Assembly (NCBI RefSeq): GCF_001411555.2
Contig: NC_049912.1
Coordinates: 20,444,341 to 20,508,340 of the forward strand
Direction: 5' to 3'
Length of the DNA stretch: 64,000 nt
Source: Juglans regia
Taxonomy: Eukaryota; Streptophyta; Magnoliopsida; Fagales; Juglandaceae
A program made the translations under genes and the position numbers. Of the stretch, positions 45,826 through 58,000 are shown one piece after another; the first letter of the stretch is position 1, and each line of letters starts with the position of its first letter. The notes under the pieces were generated by a model. That model was not told where the DNA came from, did not search any database, and worked only from the letters and a program-made list of their open reading frames with translations.

Positions 45826-46402
45826 ATGGAACCGTGTCGATTGATATTTTTCGAGGAAGAACATGATAGTGACAGTCCTAACACTCCATGAGGTTAGATG
45901 TTAATTATTGAATTTTTAATGGCATTGTTTTATGAACTCTTTTAAATATCGATTATTTTATGGCATGCTTAACGGATTTTAAATAAATCATGTTTTGCTT
46001 AATGTAGACCAACAAGAGCAAACTGGATCTCAATATACCAAGAATGAAAATGTTGAAGAACCGATGGTTGATATGATATTTGGGACTCAAGCAGATGTTA
46101 TTGAATGCTACATAAAGTATGCCAAATATGAGGGATTTGGAGTGTCGAAAAGAACATTGACTACTGGGGATTATGGGAAGGTAAAATATTTCACCATAAC
46201 ATGTAGTCGCCATCAGAAGCCAATAAGCAAGTCATTAAAAATTGATCAGCCAAAGCCGGTAGGAAGGACAGATTGCAAGGCTAAGATTAATGTAAAGCAA
46301 ATAGCCGATGGAAGGTATCAGTTATCCAATGTCGTCCTCGAACACAATCATGCAACTAAGAGATTAACCTCTCTTACTAAGATAGTGATTCTTGTCACAT
46401 AA
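45826..46402 (+). pseudogene. FAR1-domain protein in MULE X1
   Basis: Exon 1 at 45826-45892 (MEPCRLIFFEEEHDSDS) meets a TGA two codons before its donor, where the sister element reads CGA. Exon 2 at 46008-46402 is open: MIFGTQADVIECYIKYAKYE, GFGVSKRTLT, then FTITCSRHQKP, DCKAKINVK and VVLEHNHATKRL. This is the FAR1 DNA-binding domain with its C, C and HxH zinc ligands. There is no MULE catalytic core after it. The FAR1-only layout resembles FRF-type proteins. It is a pseudogene unless the exon 1 stop is bypassed by a downstream start. Confidence 0.75.
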
Positions 46403-47003
46403 TAACCAGCACTTATAAAAACACAAAACACAAAGGCATCATGATTCATGAACTAGGATTTTTGATACAATCAAGGCATACGGCCTTGGGGGATTTTTGA
46501 ACTATTGAATATGCCTAAAAAAAAAGCTTTGGAGAATAGAAATAATTGAAAGAGAAATATAAGTCAAACACGTATTTATATACAATTTAGGACAGAAATG
46601 AAATGCAGCCCTATAATAAGAGAAGGGATAGGAGTAGTTTTAGTTCAAAATTGATTCCATAAAGATGAATGAAGAATATATACTCAGCATATACTGTTAT
46701 AATCTAATCCAAGTAATTTGACCAAATTCATTTTTGTTGGCTCAGTGCTAATAAATTGTGTTGAGTAGCTACATTACAGTTCCATTTTCATATATACACA
46801 AATCCAATAATAAATGTGGAACCCAATTAGATCTACATAAAAATTTTCATACAACCGGCCAAATCCATTCACAAATTTTGAAATTCGAAACTAAGCAAGC
46901 ATAATTTCATATATACAGAAATCAACCAACTTAGCAAGCCTAATTTCAATGTGGAAATTCGAAACCCCTTTATCTGTGTTTTGTGTTAGGCAACTCAAAT
47001 GGA

Positions 47004-47007
<4 letters not shown>

Positions 47008-47047
<40 letters not shown>
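47008..47047. repeat. (GA)n microsatellite
   Basis: GA array inside MULE X1. Confidence 0.9.
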
Positions 47048-47050
<3 letters not shown>

Positions 47051-48959
47051 GTTTCGGTGGGATGTCGGTGACGGTGATGGATGTAGGTGATGGTGATTGC
47101 GGTCGGTGACTGCTGCAGGTGACGGACTGGTCTTCGTGCGGGTGGAAAGGAAAATGGGAGAAAGAAGGAAAAGGGAGGAGGGAGAAACAGAGGGGTGGGC
47201 AGTGGGGGAAGAGAGACTTATGTGACAGGGGTTGTCGGTGACGGGTTGTGGGTGATGGCAACGGGTTCTGGGGAAAACACGAAGAAAAGTGAGGAAAAAG
47301 GGGGGAGAAGGGAGAGCGGGGGCAGCGGTTTCTAAAGGAAAGGAAAAAAAAAGTTGGCGTGACAGAATGCCACATCAGTGTGTAAGATCCCTTTGTATCA
47401 CTATCAGTTTCCCTCTTTTATTAGATAGATCTGTTGTTGCTTTGTATTTCATTTGTCAATTACTCAATACTTATCAATTGTGAACCTCAAACTCAGATTC
47501 AACCAAATAGAGGTCTACATAAGGGGATCTTTTATCCCCTTATCTCTTTGTTCTTTGTAGTGAAGGTTTTTCTTCCATTCTGAAGAAAGTTGAATTGAAT
47601 AGGCAGATCACGAGTGTGGCAATAAGCAGAAGAACTTTTATAATTAGTTATCTCTTATTTGCAGATGATAATATTTTATTTTGTCAGGAAAATTTAACAG
47701 AAATAAAGAAAATGCAAATGCTTCTGGTCAAATGATAAATAAAGGAAAGATAGAAATCACTTTCAGCAGAAACACTCGTCTTGAAGAGTAGAGAAAGATT
47801 GAGGAGTTATAGGGTGTATAGGAAGCTACAAGACATGATAAATATTTAGGTTTACTAGCTTTAATTGGTAAATCAAAGACAAATTCTTTCTAAAGTATCA
47901 AAGAAAGAGTTTGGCATAAATTATAAGGCTGGACAGAAAAGTTATTATCTCAAGCAACCCGTGGAATTTTGATTGAAGTAGCAGTGCAGGCGATTCCTAA
48001 TAATGCTATGAGTTTTTTAAACTACCAAAACAATTATATAAGGGGCTAGAAAGTTTAATGATTAGATTTTGGTGGGGACAAACGAGAGATGAAAGGAAGA
48101 TACATTGGTCAAGTTGGAAGAGATTATCTAGGTCAAAACACATGGGAGGAATGGGTTTAAGAAGTTTGGAAGATTTTAATTTAGCCTTATTAGCGAAGCA
48201 TGGGTGGAGACTTTTATATAACTATGATTCCCTTTGTTCTAGAGCTTTTTGAGCAAAATATTTTTCAAATACTGATTTCTTACCATCTTCTCTAGGATCA
48301 AAGCCTTCATGGTGAGTATGCTTAGGGGTGTATTCGAAGGTGGGAAATGGGAAAAATATTCGCATTTGGCAAGATAGGTGGTTGCCTTCATTACACAGTA
48401 GTAGGTTATATCCTCTTGCAAAATTCTTGAGCCAAACTCTTCAGTTGCAGAATTAATTAACAAGGAAACACATTGCCGAAAAACTGAACTTGTTTGTCAT
48501 ATTTTTATTCCTATATATGGAAGCAGAGCTAATCTTAAAACTCCCTATAAGTGTACAATACAGTCAAGATTAACTTGTTTGGAGTGGTACCAAGGAGGGA
48601 TATTTCATGGTGAGAAGTGTCTATCTATTGTCTTTACAGCTTGCGAAGCAAGGGGATTTTGCTGAAAGTTCTAATAGTGGTGAACAACGTGAATTTTTGG
48701 AAAAAGATTTGGAATTTGAATCTACCAAACAAAATAAAAGATTCTGCTTGGAGAGCATCTCAAATTTATTTCCAACTAAGTGTAATCTATTTTGAAGAGG
48801 GATTATTCTTGATAGTATCTATGCTTTTTGTAATGGAGATCCTGAACCTATAAGTCATGTCATTTGTTTTTAAAATTCAGCCTTTTTGGCACAAAAGATT
48901 TAACATGGAGGTTGAATGGATGCGAATCAATTTAATTTTGGTTTGATATTCTGGGATAT

Positions 48960-48975
48960 AATGAAGTATGAAGAT
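48960..48975 (+). repeat. Left 16-bp target-site duplication of SINE
   Basis: AATGAAGTATGAAGAT, repeated perfectly at 49201-49216. Confidence 0.85.
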
Positions 48976-49200
48976 AACCCAAAGGGGTTGGCCCAAGTGG
49001 TGAAAGCCTTGGTCTTGGAGTATCACTCACTTCAAGGTTCAAAGTTCAACACTTCATGTGTGTAAACAATCATTTGGGACCACACCTCATGGTAAAAAAC
49101 TAGTGATTTAACCAGTTTCTTGTATGGAAACTTTCGAGGGGTGGATCCGAAGGGCTCTGACTTGGAGATGTTCCTCGACATAAAATATATATATATATAT
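48976..49200 (+). mobile_element. tRNA-derived SINE inserted in a LINE
   Basis: 225 bp. The head GGGGTTGGCCCAAGTGGTGA holds a polymerase III A box (TGGCCCAAGTGG) and GGTTCAAAGTTC is a B box. The body has CATTTGGGACCACACC and TGATTTAACCAGTTTC strings common to a widespread class of plant SINEs. It ends in an (AT)n tail and has a perfect 16-bp target duplication. Confidence 0.85.
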
Positions 49201-49216
49201 AATGAAGTATGAAGAT
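49201..49216 (+). repeat. Right 16-bp target-site duplication of SINE
   Basis: AATGAAGTATGAAGAT following the AT tail. Confidence 0.85.
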
Positions 49217-49925
49217 ATTGAGTTTATCTCATCTTTCTTAACTATTGTATGGGGAATATGGCGATGCACGAAGCTTAGTTTGCATAGAGCTATTGATTGG
49301 ACTGTTTTGCAGATTATTGATAGTTGTTTAGCATATATGTTAACAGTTATAGAACATTGAAGTCAAATAGATGTTTACCTGCAAAGGAAACAATTATGAA
49401 ATGGCAAGCATCTCCTTAAGGTTTTTAGAAGCTGAATTTTGATGGGAGTCAGTCTGGATTCACTTAAAGCTGGATCTGGTGCTATCTTATGGGATGCAAG
49501 AGGTGTTGTTGTTATGACTGATCAGTAAAAAGAAGAGGTTATTACAGATGTGGACGATGTGAAGGCCACTTAGAGGGTTATAGATGGTGGGCAATATGGG
49601 TTTTTCAAAGATTATATTAGAAGGTGATTCTTCATGGATTGTAGATTGTCTAAATGGAGATCCTATTCTTTCATCTTGTCAATGCCCTATTCTGGCAGAG
49701 ATCAAATTCTTGCTCAGACTTTTGGTTTCAATGAAGTATCACAAGTTGGTAGAGAAGGCAATTGAGCTGCTCATTTACTTGTTATTCATGCCAAATGTAT
49801 CAATGATAATGTTGTATGGTGGAATTCTCCCCTTGATTTTATTCTACAAAGAACTTTTGTAGATGCTGCTATGTAATTGTTTTACTTAGTAATGAAATTG
49901 TTATTAAAAAAAAAAATTGGCAAAA

Positions 49926-50392
49926 GAGAGTTGTTAGATACACAAAGAGATTATACAAAAGAAAATTCACAAATTGAAATGACATTGTGCCATGTCAGTT
50001 TAAGTTAACTGGTTTTTTTTCCATGCCCCCCCCCCCCCCTCCCTCACCCTGAGGTCCCCCATCTGTGCAGCCTAGCACTGCTACTACTTCCTGTTAACAT
50101 TGACGTCGCCACACTTCCAGCTATCTTCCTTGCCTATGCATCCTCACCATCGTTGCCCCTCACTGGTAGGTATGCTTCTCTCTCATCTCTCTCTCTGGCG
50201 GGGCGGGGATGTCATTGCTTGTCCCCAACATCGTCGCCTCGTCACGTTGTTATCTCTCACCGGCAGGTACGTACGTATATTTCTATGTGGCTTAGGTCTA
50301 GAGAGTTTGGGGGAGAGAGGAGGGGGGCTCAGCCGCGAGGATGGAGAAAAATGAAAAAAAAATTGTCAAATTGTAGGATCCCTTTTATGTCT
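49926..50392. mobile_element. Probable short deletion derivative of the X MULE family (X3)
   Basis: The left edge GAGAGTTGTTAGATACACAA, followed by GACATTGTGCCATGTCAGTT, resembles the termini of X1 and X2. The right edge TAGGATCCCTTTTATGTC resembles their inverted right end but is cut where the next MITE begins. The interior holds a poly-C run and CT-rich DNA. Confidence 0.4.
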
Positions 50393-50394
50393 TA

Positions 50395-50721
50395 GGGTCT
50401 GTTTGGATATTCTAAATATCTCACTATATATATGAATAATAGTAAAATTGTTTGAGTTAAAATGTTTTGTTGGATTTTAGAAAATGATGAATAAAAAGTT
50501 AAATAAGAAATTATAAAGTTAAAAAACTATTTGAAGATTATTGTTGTTTTGAAATTTGTAAAAATAGTATTATTTTTTGTGTTTTGTTTAGGAGTTTATA
50601 AAAATTGTAATAATTAGATAAAAAATTAATGATTTAAAATTGAAAGTATTTTTAAATAATATTTTAATTTTTTTAAAAATATATGAAAACATTTAATAAT
50701 AGTTACATTGCTAAACGACAA
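50395..50721. mobile_element. Tourist-like MITE, one clear end
   Basis: Starts GGGTCTGTTTGGATATTC after TTA (50392-50394), as in Tourist/Harbinger MITEs, and is AT-rich throughout. The right end, near GCTAAACGAC followed by AATAAC, is degenerate, so the border is uncertain. Confidence 0.4.
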
Positions 50722-50883
50722 TAACTTCTTTAAACTTTCTTTCTTCCGTATAAGCTCAACCAACGTCGGCATTAAAACCAAGACCTTCGTTTTCTCTCTT
50801 CAGCAGAAAGCTCTCAAGAGAAAGTCCAAAAATCTTACCTTCTCCGTCAGAGCCGAACCCTTCTCCAGTCTATATAGTTTGAA

Positions 50884-53264
50884 GAGAAGTGCTACTGATA
50901 CATTGGGATCCCATACACTAATGTCACATTATGCCACGCCAGTTTTTTTCCTCCAAAAAGTGATCTACCCGATACTAGAGAAAATTGAAGGCGCTTTACA
51001 CGCGTATTAGAGTTCCCTGCATGCATGCCATCCTGTCTGTAGAGTTCCCTACATCCATTTCACAAGTTTTCATTCCCGCCCAACCACATTTTCTTCAAGT
51101 TTGTAGGTAAGTACTCTCTCTCTCTCTCAACCATTCTCTGGTTTTCTATTTCTTCATTCTTTTTTTTTCTTTTTCTGTTTGGTATCATCGACGTCTTCCC
51201 TAACATTGCCGAAAGTTATATTTTAGATTGGAGCCCTCGCCGACAGGTATATATAAGATGGAATGGGAACAAAAACTTTTACACATTTCTTTTACACGAA
51301 GTTGGGAAATATTGGAGAAAATGGCATTTTTACACATTTAGTATGTTATGGCCCTGTATCATTCCCAGTCGTGTTATGGCCCTGCATTTTTACACATTCA
51401 ATATCCTTCCTAGTCGTGTTATGGCCACACAATTTATTTTTGTTATGGCCCTATATTTGTTTTCTAGTTTGAAGTATGTATTTGTGTTCTAGTTTGAAAT
51501 CATGTGTTCTAGTCTGAAGTGCATTTTATGTCTAAAGTCTAAAGTGTGTTCTAGTATGAAACCATATGTATAATACGAGTTTTAAAAATAATTTCGGTTA
51601 TATAATTTTGGTTTTGTATAGAACTGTTTTATATATTTTTTTATTATTTTATTTGATAGCTATAATCAAGATGGAACCATGTCGATTGATATTTTTCGAG
51701 GAAGAACACGACAGTGACAGTCTTGACACTCCACGAGGTTAGATGTTAATTATTGAATTTTTAATGATATTGTTTTATGGACATGCTTAACGGATTTTAA
51801 ATATCAATTATTTTATGGCATGCTTAACGGATTTTTAATAAATAATATTTTGGTTAATGTAGACCAACAAGAGCAAGCTAGATCTTAGCATATCGAGAAT
51901 CAAAAGGTTGAAGAACCAAAAGTTGATATGATATTTGGGGCTCAAGCAAATGTTATTGAATACTACACAAAGTATGCCAAACATGAGGGATTTGAAGTGT
52001 CAAAAAATACATCGACTACTGGGATTATGGGGAGGTAAAATACTTCACCGTAGCATGCAATCGCCATCACAAGCCAATAAGCAAGTCATCAAAAATTGAT
52101 CAATCAAAGCCGGTAGGAGGGACAGATTGTAAGGCTAAAATTAATGTAAAGCAAATAGCTAATGGAAGGTATTAGTTATCCAATGTCATCATTGAACACA
52201 ACCATGCTGTGAATCTAGCATTGCAGTAACAACAATTCCACTTGGTGCTTCAATGTGTATATGAATCTGCAAAAGAATTTTTTTCATTCAATTCTTTATT
52301 GATGATCAAATTTCTAAAAACTTAGAATGTACCTGAAATTAAAAGCTGAATGAAAATGTGCAAGCAAATCTAACACAGATTTCAGTGTACATGAATCCAT
52401 AATCCTGCTTGTTTCTAGAGAAGTTGAGAAAAACAAATAACCTGAAAACTAAAAACAGGGTATATTTCATCAATTAATATATAATAAAGTTAATAAAGTT
52501 AATATATTCATGAAACACAATGAGGATCCAACTGTTCTTTAATCATGAATTTTTTGATAGATCTTTCAGGCACTTATCCAGATGTAGGGATTTCCATCAT
52601 TGTAGTGTTATACCTTAGTGTCAATCAAAAGCATGTTTGAAACAAGCGTATTTTTCATAAAATAGATCATTTCCAGACTTTTCAATAACATAAAAAACTG
52701 AATCCTATCAAACAACTAGTCCTGCTAATAACTTTTACTATCAAACAATCAAACAGAGTTTTGTTTCTTCAAATTTTTATCTACCACAAAGAGCAACTAA
52801 TTTTTGTAGCAAGGTTGTCTTTGCATGCTAAGGAACCGACAGTGTAGAATCAAGCAAGGGCATGCACGCACCAATCACACAGCAAAATCAAACGATCCAT
52901 AAACATGTCAGTGATGGTGATGGCGGTCGGTGATTGTTGTGGGAGACGGACTGGTCTTCGTGCGGGTGGGAAGGAAAATAGGGGAAGGAAGGAAAAGGGA
53001 GGAGATAGAGACAGAGAGATGGGCAGTGGGGAAGAGAGAGTTGGGTTGTCGGCGACTGCAACGAGGTTGTGGGCGATGACGACTGGTTGTGGCAGTGGTT
53101 TCTTTTGTCTCTAGTTTCTTCTGAAGGAAAAGGGAGGAAAGAGGGGGGGGGGGGGGAGAAGGGAGAGAAGGGGGCATCGGTTTCTTCTAAAGGAAAAGAA
53201 AAGAAAAGACTGATGTAGCAGCCACATCAATGTGTGAGATCTCTTTATATCCATATCAGTTTCC
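50884..53264 (+). mobile_element. MULE with FAR1-domain cargo (element X2)
   Basis: 2.4 kb, sister of X1. Left end GAGAAGTGCTACTGATACA; the right end in reverse complement is GGAAACTGATATGGATATA. The 9-bp target duplication is TAGTTTGAA (50875-50883) against TAGTTTAAA (53265-53273), one mismatch. Inside: CT-rich leader, FAR1-domain relic, G-rich right part with a poly-G run near 53143-53156. Confidence 0.75.
51671..52215 (+). pseudogene. FAR1-domain protein relic in MULE X2
   Basis: Exon 1 (51671-51737) is open (MEPCRLIFFEEEHDSDSLDT), unlike the copy in X1. Exon 2 starts at 51863 but stops after EQARS, and has more stops and a frameshift further on. The rest of the FAR1 domain can be followed (VDMIFGAQANVIEYYTKYAK, GFEVSKNTSTT) to the remains of the HNH region near 52200. 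Lesions differ from those in X1. Confidence 0.7.
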
Positions 53265-53273
53265 TAGTTTAAA

Positions 53274-55013
53274 TATTGTTTTACTGTATTTTTTTCTAGT
53301 TTTTTTTTTAATTTTTCGATCGTTGAAAAAAGTCACACGTGAGTCTCACGTGTAGCCCAAACCATGTGTGAATTTGACGCAGTACCACACTAGGCCGAGT
53401 GTACTTCCACCACGCGAGGCATTTTTAGGGTTAGCGGTCTCGAATCCCTTAGATTCAACCTACCTCCACTCTCCTAGTGTGGCGCGTGGTCCTCACGCAC
53501 CACCACAGTTACTGGCGATCGCTTGGTTGCGATTCGACGCTTCTCCTGCTTGCTATTTTCTTATGTTATCACTCATCCTAACCAAGGATCGTGAGAAAAA
53601 GGTAGTGAAAGTTTCATTCAGTCAATCCAAACCAGCAATATGCAGTATAGATTTAGTCACTGTGACTTTGGTCGTAGTATTATAGTCTATTTGTCAGACA
53701 TTATTAAAATTGCTTCAAGCGGCTTCTCCTTGTGAGAAATGGGTGAGGACCAAGTTTTTGACCCCAAATCCCTATTTTCTTTCTTTTTCCCGAGTTGTAC
53801 TAACTGGTTTGAGATGAATGTTAGGACCTTCTATCCTTCTATCCATTGAATTTTATATCTGTTTTATATATCTATAATATACTTATTAGAAAAAAAAAAT
53901 AATATACCTATAATATACTTACTAGAAAATAAAAAAAGAGGTCCTCTCTTTTTCCTTTTAGTAGTAAAAGAATCCTACTGGAAGACACGCTTCTCTCTAA
54001 AACTCTCTCATTTCTCTCTAAAACTTTCTCCACAGATTCGACTAGAGGGGTGGGAGCTTCGGCTCCTCCCCCTCCCTCCCTCCCTCCCTCCTTCCCTCCC
54101 GCCTCCTCCTCCTCCCTCCCTTCTCATCTGTGTAGTGTTTATTTTTTTCTGTTGTTTTTTTGTGTGGTTTCAGGCGAAATAAGGGAGAACGCAGTTCTGG
54201 GTCATTCCACTACCCATAGCCAGCACATGCCCCGCCATGGTGTTGCCCAGCCGCCGATCTTCAAGACCACTTAATGCGGCACCAAACGGAGCGGCGAGTA
54301 GCTCACACGCGCGACTCGAAGTTCCGGCGTTGTTTTTCACGCATCACCGAGAAGCCCTCTGCCAACGCCACGCGCGGCGTTTCTGGAGTCTGTGAGTCCG
54401 AGATCTCCAAGCTTGACTGTCGGTTCTCTTCCCAGAGTGGCGCATGTACTGCATGCGCCACAGCAGCCACTGTGCACTGCTTTTCACTTTTTGTGCAATG
54501 TTTTTCTCTATATTTTCTTTTGTGTAATGTTGTTTCTAGGATAATAAAAATTTTAAAAAAGTAGTGCCTTCGGACTTTGGTTCAAATGGAGTAGTAGTCC
54601 TCCCTCCATATTGACGGGGTTTGGTGAACCCTACCCTGCTTAGTCGGGATATGAGGTTTTGTAACCTCTGTCGTGGACAGAGGTGATAGTTTCTCTAAGA
54701 TCTAAGTCTTTAGAGATTTATTGTCTGAATTAGATCATGTCAGTTACGAAAGTGTATTGGATTGTTACTAACAATTTTAATTTACTTGTTTTTTCAAGTC
54801 AACTCTTTTAATAAAGGATTATGATCCGTTTTATTAAAAAAAAGAAAAAAAAGAGAAGCGCATCCAACGTCACTCTGTCTGCAGTCAATTCGGACGCGCC
54901 AACTCCCCGCGTTGCATAAGATGCCCCAGCTAACCCATCTGAAAGCTACTCGAATTCTTCGCCAAGAGAGTGCGAGACGGAGAAGGGGAGACAGATAGTG
55001 AAGCATTGACATA
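53274..55013. other. Region upstream of MFP2 copy 2, possible poly-A retroposon
   Basis: 53340-53540 has inverted pieces (CCACACTAGGC and CCTAGTGTGGCG). 53880-53935 has two A-rich runs each preceded by ATAATATACTTA. 53930-54858 is CT- then GC-rich and ends TTTTATTAAAAAAAAG, the kind of 3' end seen on the LINEs in this window, so it may be a non-autonomous retroposon; no target duplication was found. Frames of 74 and 96 codons (54050-54564) show no known family. The last 150 bases should be the MFP2 5' leader and core promoter. Confidence 0.4.
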
Positions 55014-58000
55014 ATGGGTAGCGGAGCAAAAGGAAGAACTATAATGGAGGTGGGAGCTGACGGGGTGGCTCTATTAACAATAGTCAACCCTCCGGTTAAT
55101 TCCCTCTCCTTTGATGGTACTTTTTCCTTAGTCGCACTCCCCAGATCCTGTCCATTTACATTCCTCCCCCCACTACCGACTTCATTGTAAAACCATATTT
55201 TGTGATTTTGTTTTTAGCTTTTTGTTTTTCTTCCTGGGTTTTTGACTTTTTGTTTTGTCACAAATATGTGCATGGACTAATTAGGGGACTCTTTCTGCTT
55301 GTTTTCTTTTCTTTTCTTTCCTTTCCATAGAGTCTTATTATTCATGGAGACAATTGAACCTGCAGGGATAGTTGGGAGTTTTCAGTTCTGGGGTCCCTAT
55401 ATTGATATTCACTTGACTTCTGATTGAATTTACCAATTTTTTTGGCAACCGCTACTGGGGTCGTCGTATATGGGTGCCTTACTTATTATTTTGTTTGAAA
55501 ATAACATAATAATTGGTAGTGGGAGACTTGGAGGGTCACTGATTGAGAAATGCAGGATGAAATGCGAAATGTCCCAAACTGTCCTCGGGAACCGTACCCG
55601 AGGCTGGTGCTTGTAAGGTGTTTTTTGGGAACTTGATTTGTGGGTGGAGGATGATAACTGGATGATATGATATTGCAGCTTGATAAAAAACGTATTCGTA
55701 TGTGCCTGGTTTTGTTTGTACATAAAGGAGGTTTTTTGGAAGAAAAAGTAATTTACTTATTGCCCACTTCAATTGGTTGTTGATAACTTGATACTGTTAC
55801 TTCAGTTGTAATATGGCATTAGATATTGTCACGACTAGGTTGTGAAATTAAAACTTTTAAGGGGATGTTTGGAAACAATTTCCATCTCTTCCTATCTTAT
55901 TTCCTTCTCAAATATCATTCAAACACAAACACTTTCAAACTAATCATTACAACTTTTTCAAATTAGTTATTACAACTTTTCCAAAATTTCAAACAAAAAA
56001 TAATTCAACATTTTTAAATCCCAAAACAAAAATTATATTAAAAAATTATATTCTAACAATATTTTAACTTTATAATATTTTTTATTCAACTTTTTCTCTC
56101 TTCTTTCCCAAAACCCAATAAATACTTAACTCAAACCATTTTACTACTATTCACAAACTATCTTATTAATATTCACAAAATTATTATCTCATTTCATTCT
56201 CCAAGGAATCCCCTAAGTTCAGGTGTTTAGGCCTCAACCTCCTACATTTGTTGAATTATGCGGGCAACAGCATGCCTTAATATTTCTTGGAAATAATACA
56301 TCAAATATATTCATTCCCCATCACAGGTTTATTAGTGAATAATTAAATATTTATTGTTCTAAATGTTTGATTCCTAAGGGGTTTTCAAGAGGATTGAGTT
56401 GGGAAGGACAAAATTAGATGAATTCCCAACAGCAATTCTCCGATCCCAAGATAACTGTTAATTTCCTTGGAAATATTTTTGGTGGAACAAAGTTCCTACA
56501 CATCATAGTGATGGATTAGTGCTGTATGTGCAAGGAAAAGTGGTGAATTGCTTCACTGCAATGTGCATTCTACTTTTTTAGAGTTTATGATTCTTGTATC
56601 TCTCCTCTCCCCTAATTGGTTGTACCCCTCTGTGCTTTTGATGAAATTCAACTTATTTATTGACAAAAGAATTGAAGTCACATTGGAGCAATATAATCCA
56701 GCCTCCATGTACCTCATTTCCTGTCATTAACTTATTTCCAAAAAAAAAAAAAAAAGAAGAATTGAAGCCACATTGGAGCATTATAATGCTGCCTCCATTG
56801 CCCCATTTTCTCCCTAGTTTGAGTAGGTGCAGGGTAAGAACTGGACAAACTTTTGTGTTTCAGTAGTATTATTACTAAAGATAATCTTGCGTTGTCTTCA
56901 CAATGCTATTGAATTTTTAATTAGCCTGATAAAGTAATGTAATCTCTCTCTCTCTCTCTCTCTCTCAGTGTTATGCAACTTAAAAGACAGTTATGAGCAG
57001 GCACTAAGAAGGGATGATGTGAAAGCAATCGTCATTACAGGTGAGTATGAGAATATGTAAATTTCTCTTTGTTGAGCATTGGTTTTGATTGAGATATGAA
57101 TCTAATATCTTATGTGAGCAGGTGAAAAGGGCAAGTTTTCTGGTGGCTTTGATATTGCAGCTTTTGGAGGAACTCAGAGGGGATTGAGTATGTTAGCCGT
57201 TTTTTTGTCTCGTATTCCGCTAATTATCTCTTGTTTGCGGAAATGAGTTTCATTATGTTTTATCAGGGGAGGGAGAAGAAAAGCCTGGCTATATATCAAT
57301 AGAGATTATCACTGACACTTTTGAAGGTACACATTTGGATTTTTTTCTCGATCCTCATACTTTAATAGTTGCTCTTCCAAGACAGTGCTTGATTAATTTT
57401 TTTACTATTTGATCACCTACTTTGTTTTTCAGCTGCAAGAAAGCCTTCTGTTGCTGCCATTGATGGCCTTGCCTTAGGTGGAGGATTAGAGGTTGCAATG
57501 GTATGTATTGCCATTTCTCTTGAACAAGGGACCTTCTCTATTAAACTTTTGAGTACAAGCCTCATACAAGCCCTTTGTAAAAAAGTGGGTCCCGCTAATA
57601 AAGAATAGAGTTTTTACACTTTTTTAAGGTGGGGTCTACTTTTTTATTGTCAAGATAAGGTAAAATGCGATGTATGAATGGCCGAATCAATTGGCCTTTG
57701 AGTGATCTGTATATTATATAGAAACTTTACAAGAGAACTATACATGGGAAGAAACTAATTATCGAGTGATTCTAGCATTCTTAGCCTTATAAGGAAACTA
57801 TATTCTGTACAAGCCTAAGTAACGGAAGTAAAGATGAGATAAGGAAAGAAGAATAGAAGGAAACTATATTGATGATGGACAGTGCTGTCCATTGACAGCC
57901 CCCCTCAAATTGATGCGGGTTGATCAACAAGCATCAATTTGCCACTTAAGAAACAGTGTCTATGGCGAGTGAGAGCTTTGGTGAAGATATCAGCAATTTG

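Larger units (their letters stand above)
45015..47413 (+). mobile_element. MULE with FAR1-domain cargo (element X1)
   Basis: 2.4 kb. The ends are inverted repeats of about 55 bases sharing ATACAA.GGATC, CACACACTGAT and TGCCACGTCA-type motifs with each other and with the element at 50884-53264. The flanks TCTTTTTTAT and TCTTTTATT look like a decayed 9-10-bp target duplication. The interior is homologous along its length to the second element. It encodes only a FAR1 DNA-binding domain, no transposase. Confidence 0.7.
47555..49917 (+). mobile_element. Decayed LINE with reverse transcriptase and RNase H remains
   Basis: Fragments of one non-LTR retrotransposon in order. RT: SSILKKVELNRQI, then YLLFADDNILFCQ with the FADD catalytic motif at about 47655-47675. 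The thumb/connection region at 48058-48252 (FWWGQTRDERKIHWSSWKRL, GGMGLRSLEDFNLALLAKHG) is the best preserved part. Zinc-ribbon-like remains lie about 48600-48900, and an RNase H relic about 49430-49860 (IILEGDSSWIVDCLNGD). It ends in a poly-A run at 49905-49917. Many stops and frameshifts are present. A SINE is inserted at 48976. Confidence 0.75.

Noticed and set aside
46995..47375. 126-codon - strand frame, Pro/Ser-rich
   Set aside because: Runs across a (GA)n array and the G-rich end of a MULE; compositional.
54050..54564. Two frames (74 and 96 codons) with Pro/Ser-rich and Cys/Ala-rich text
   Set aside because: No recognised family; the first begins in a CCT repeat. Kept only as part of a possible retroposon.
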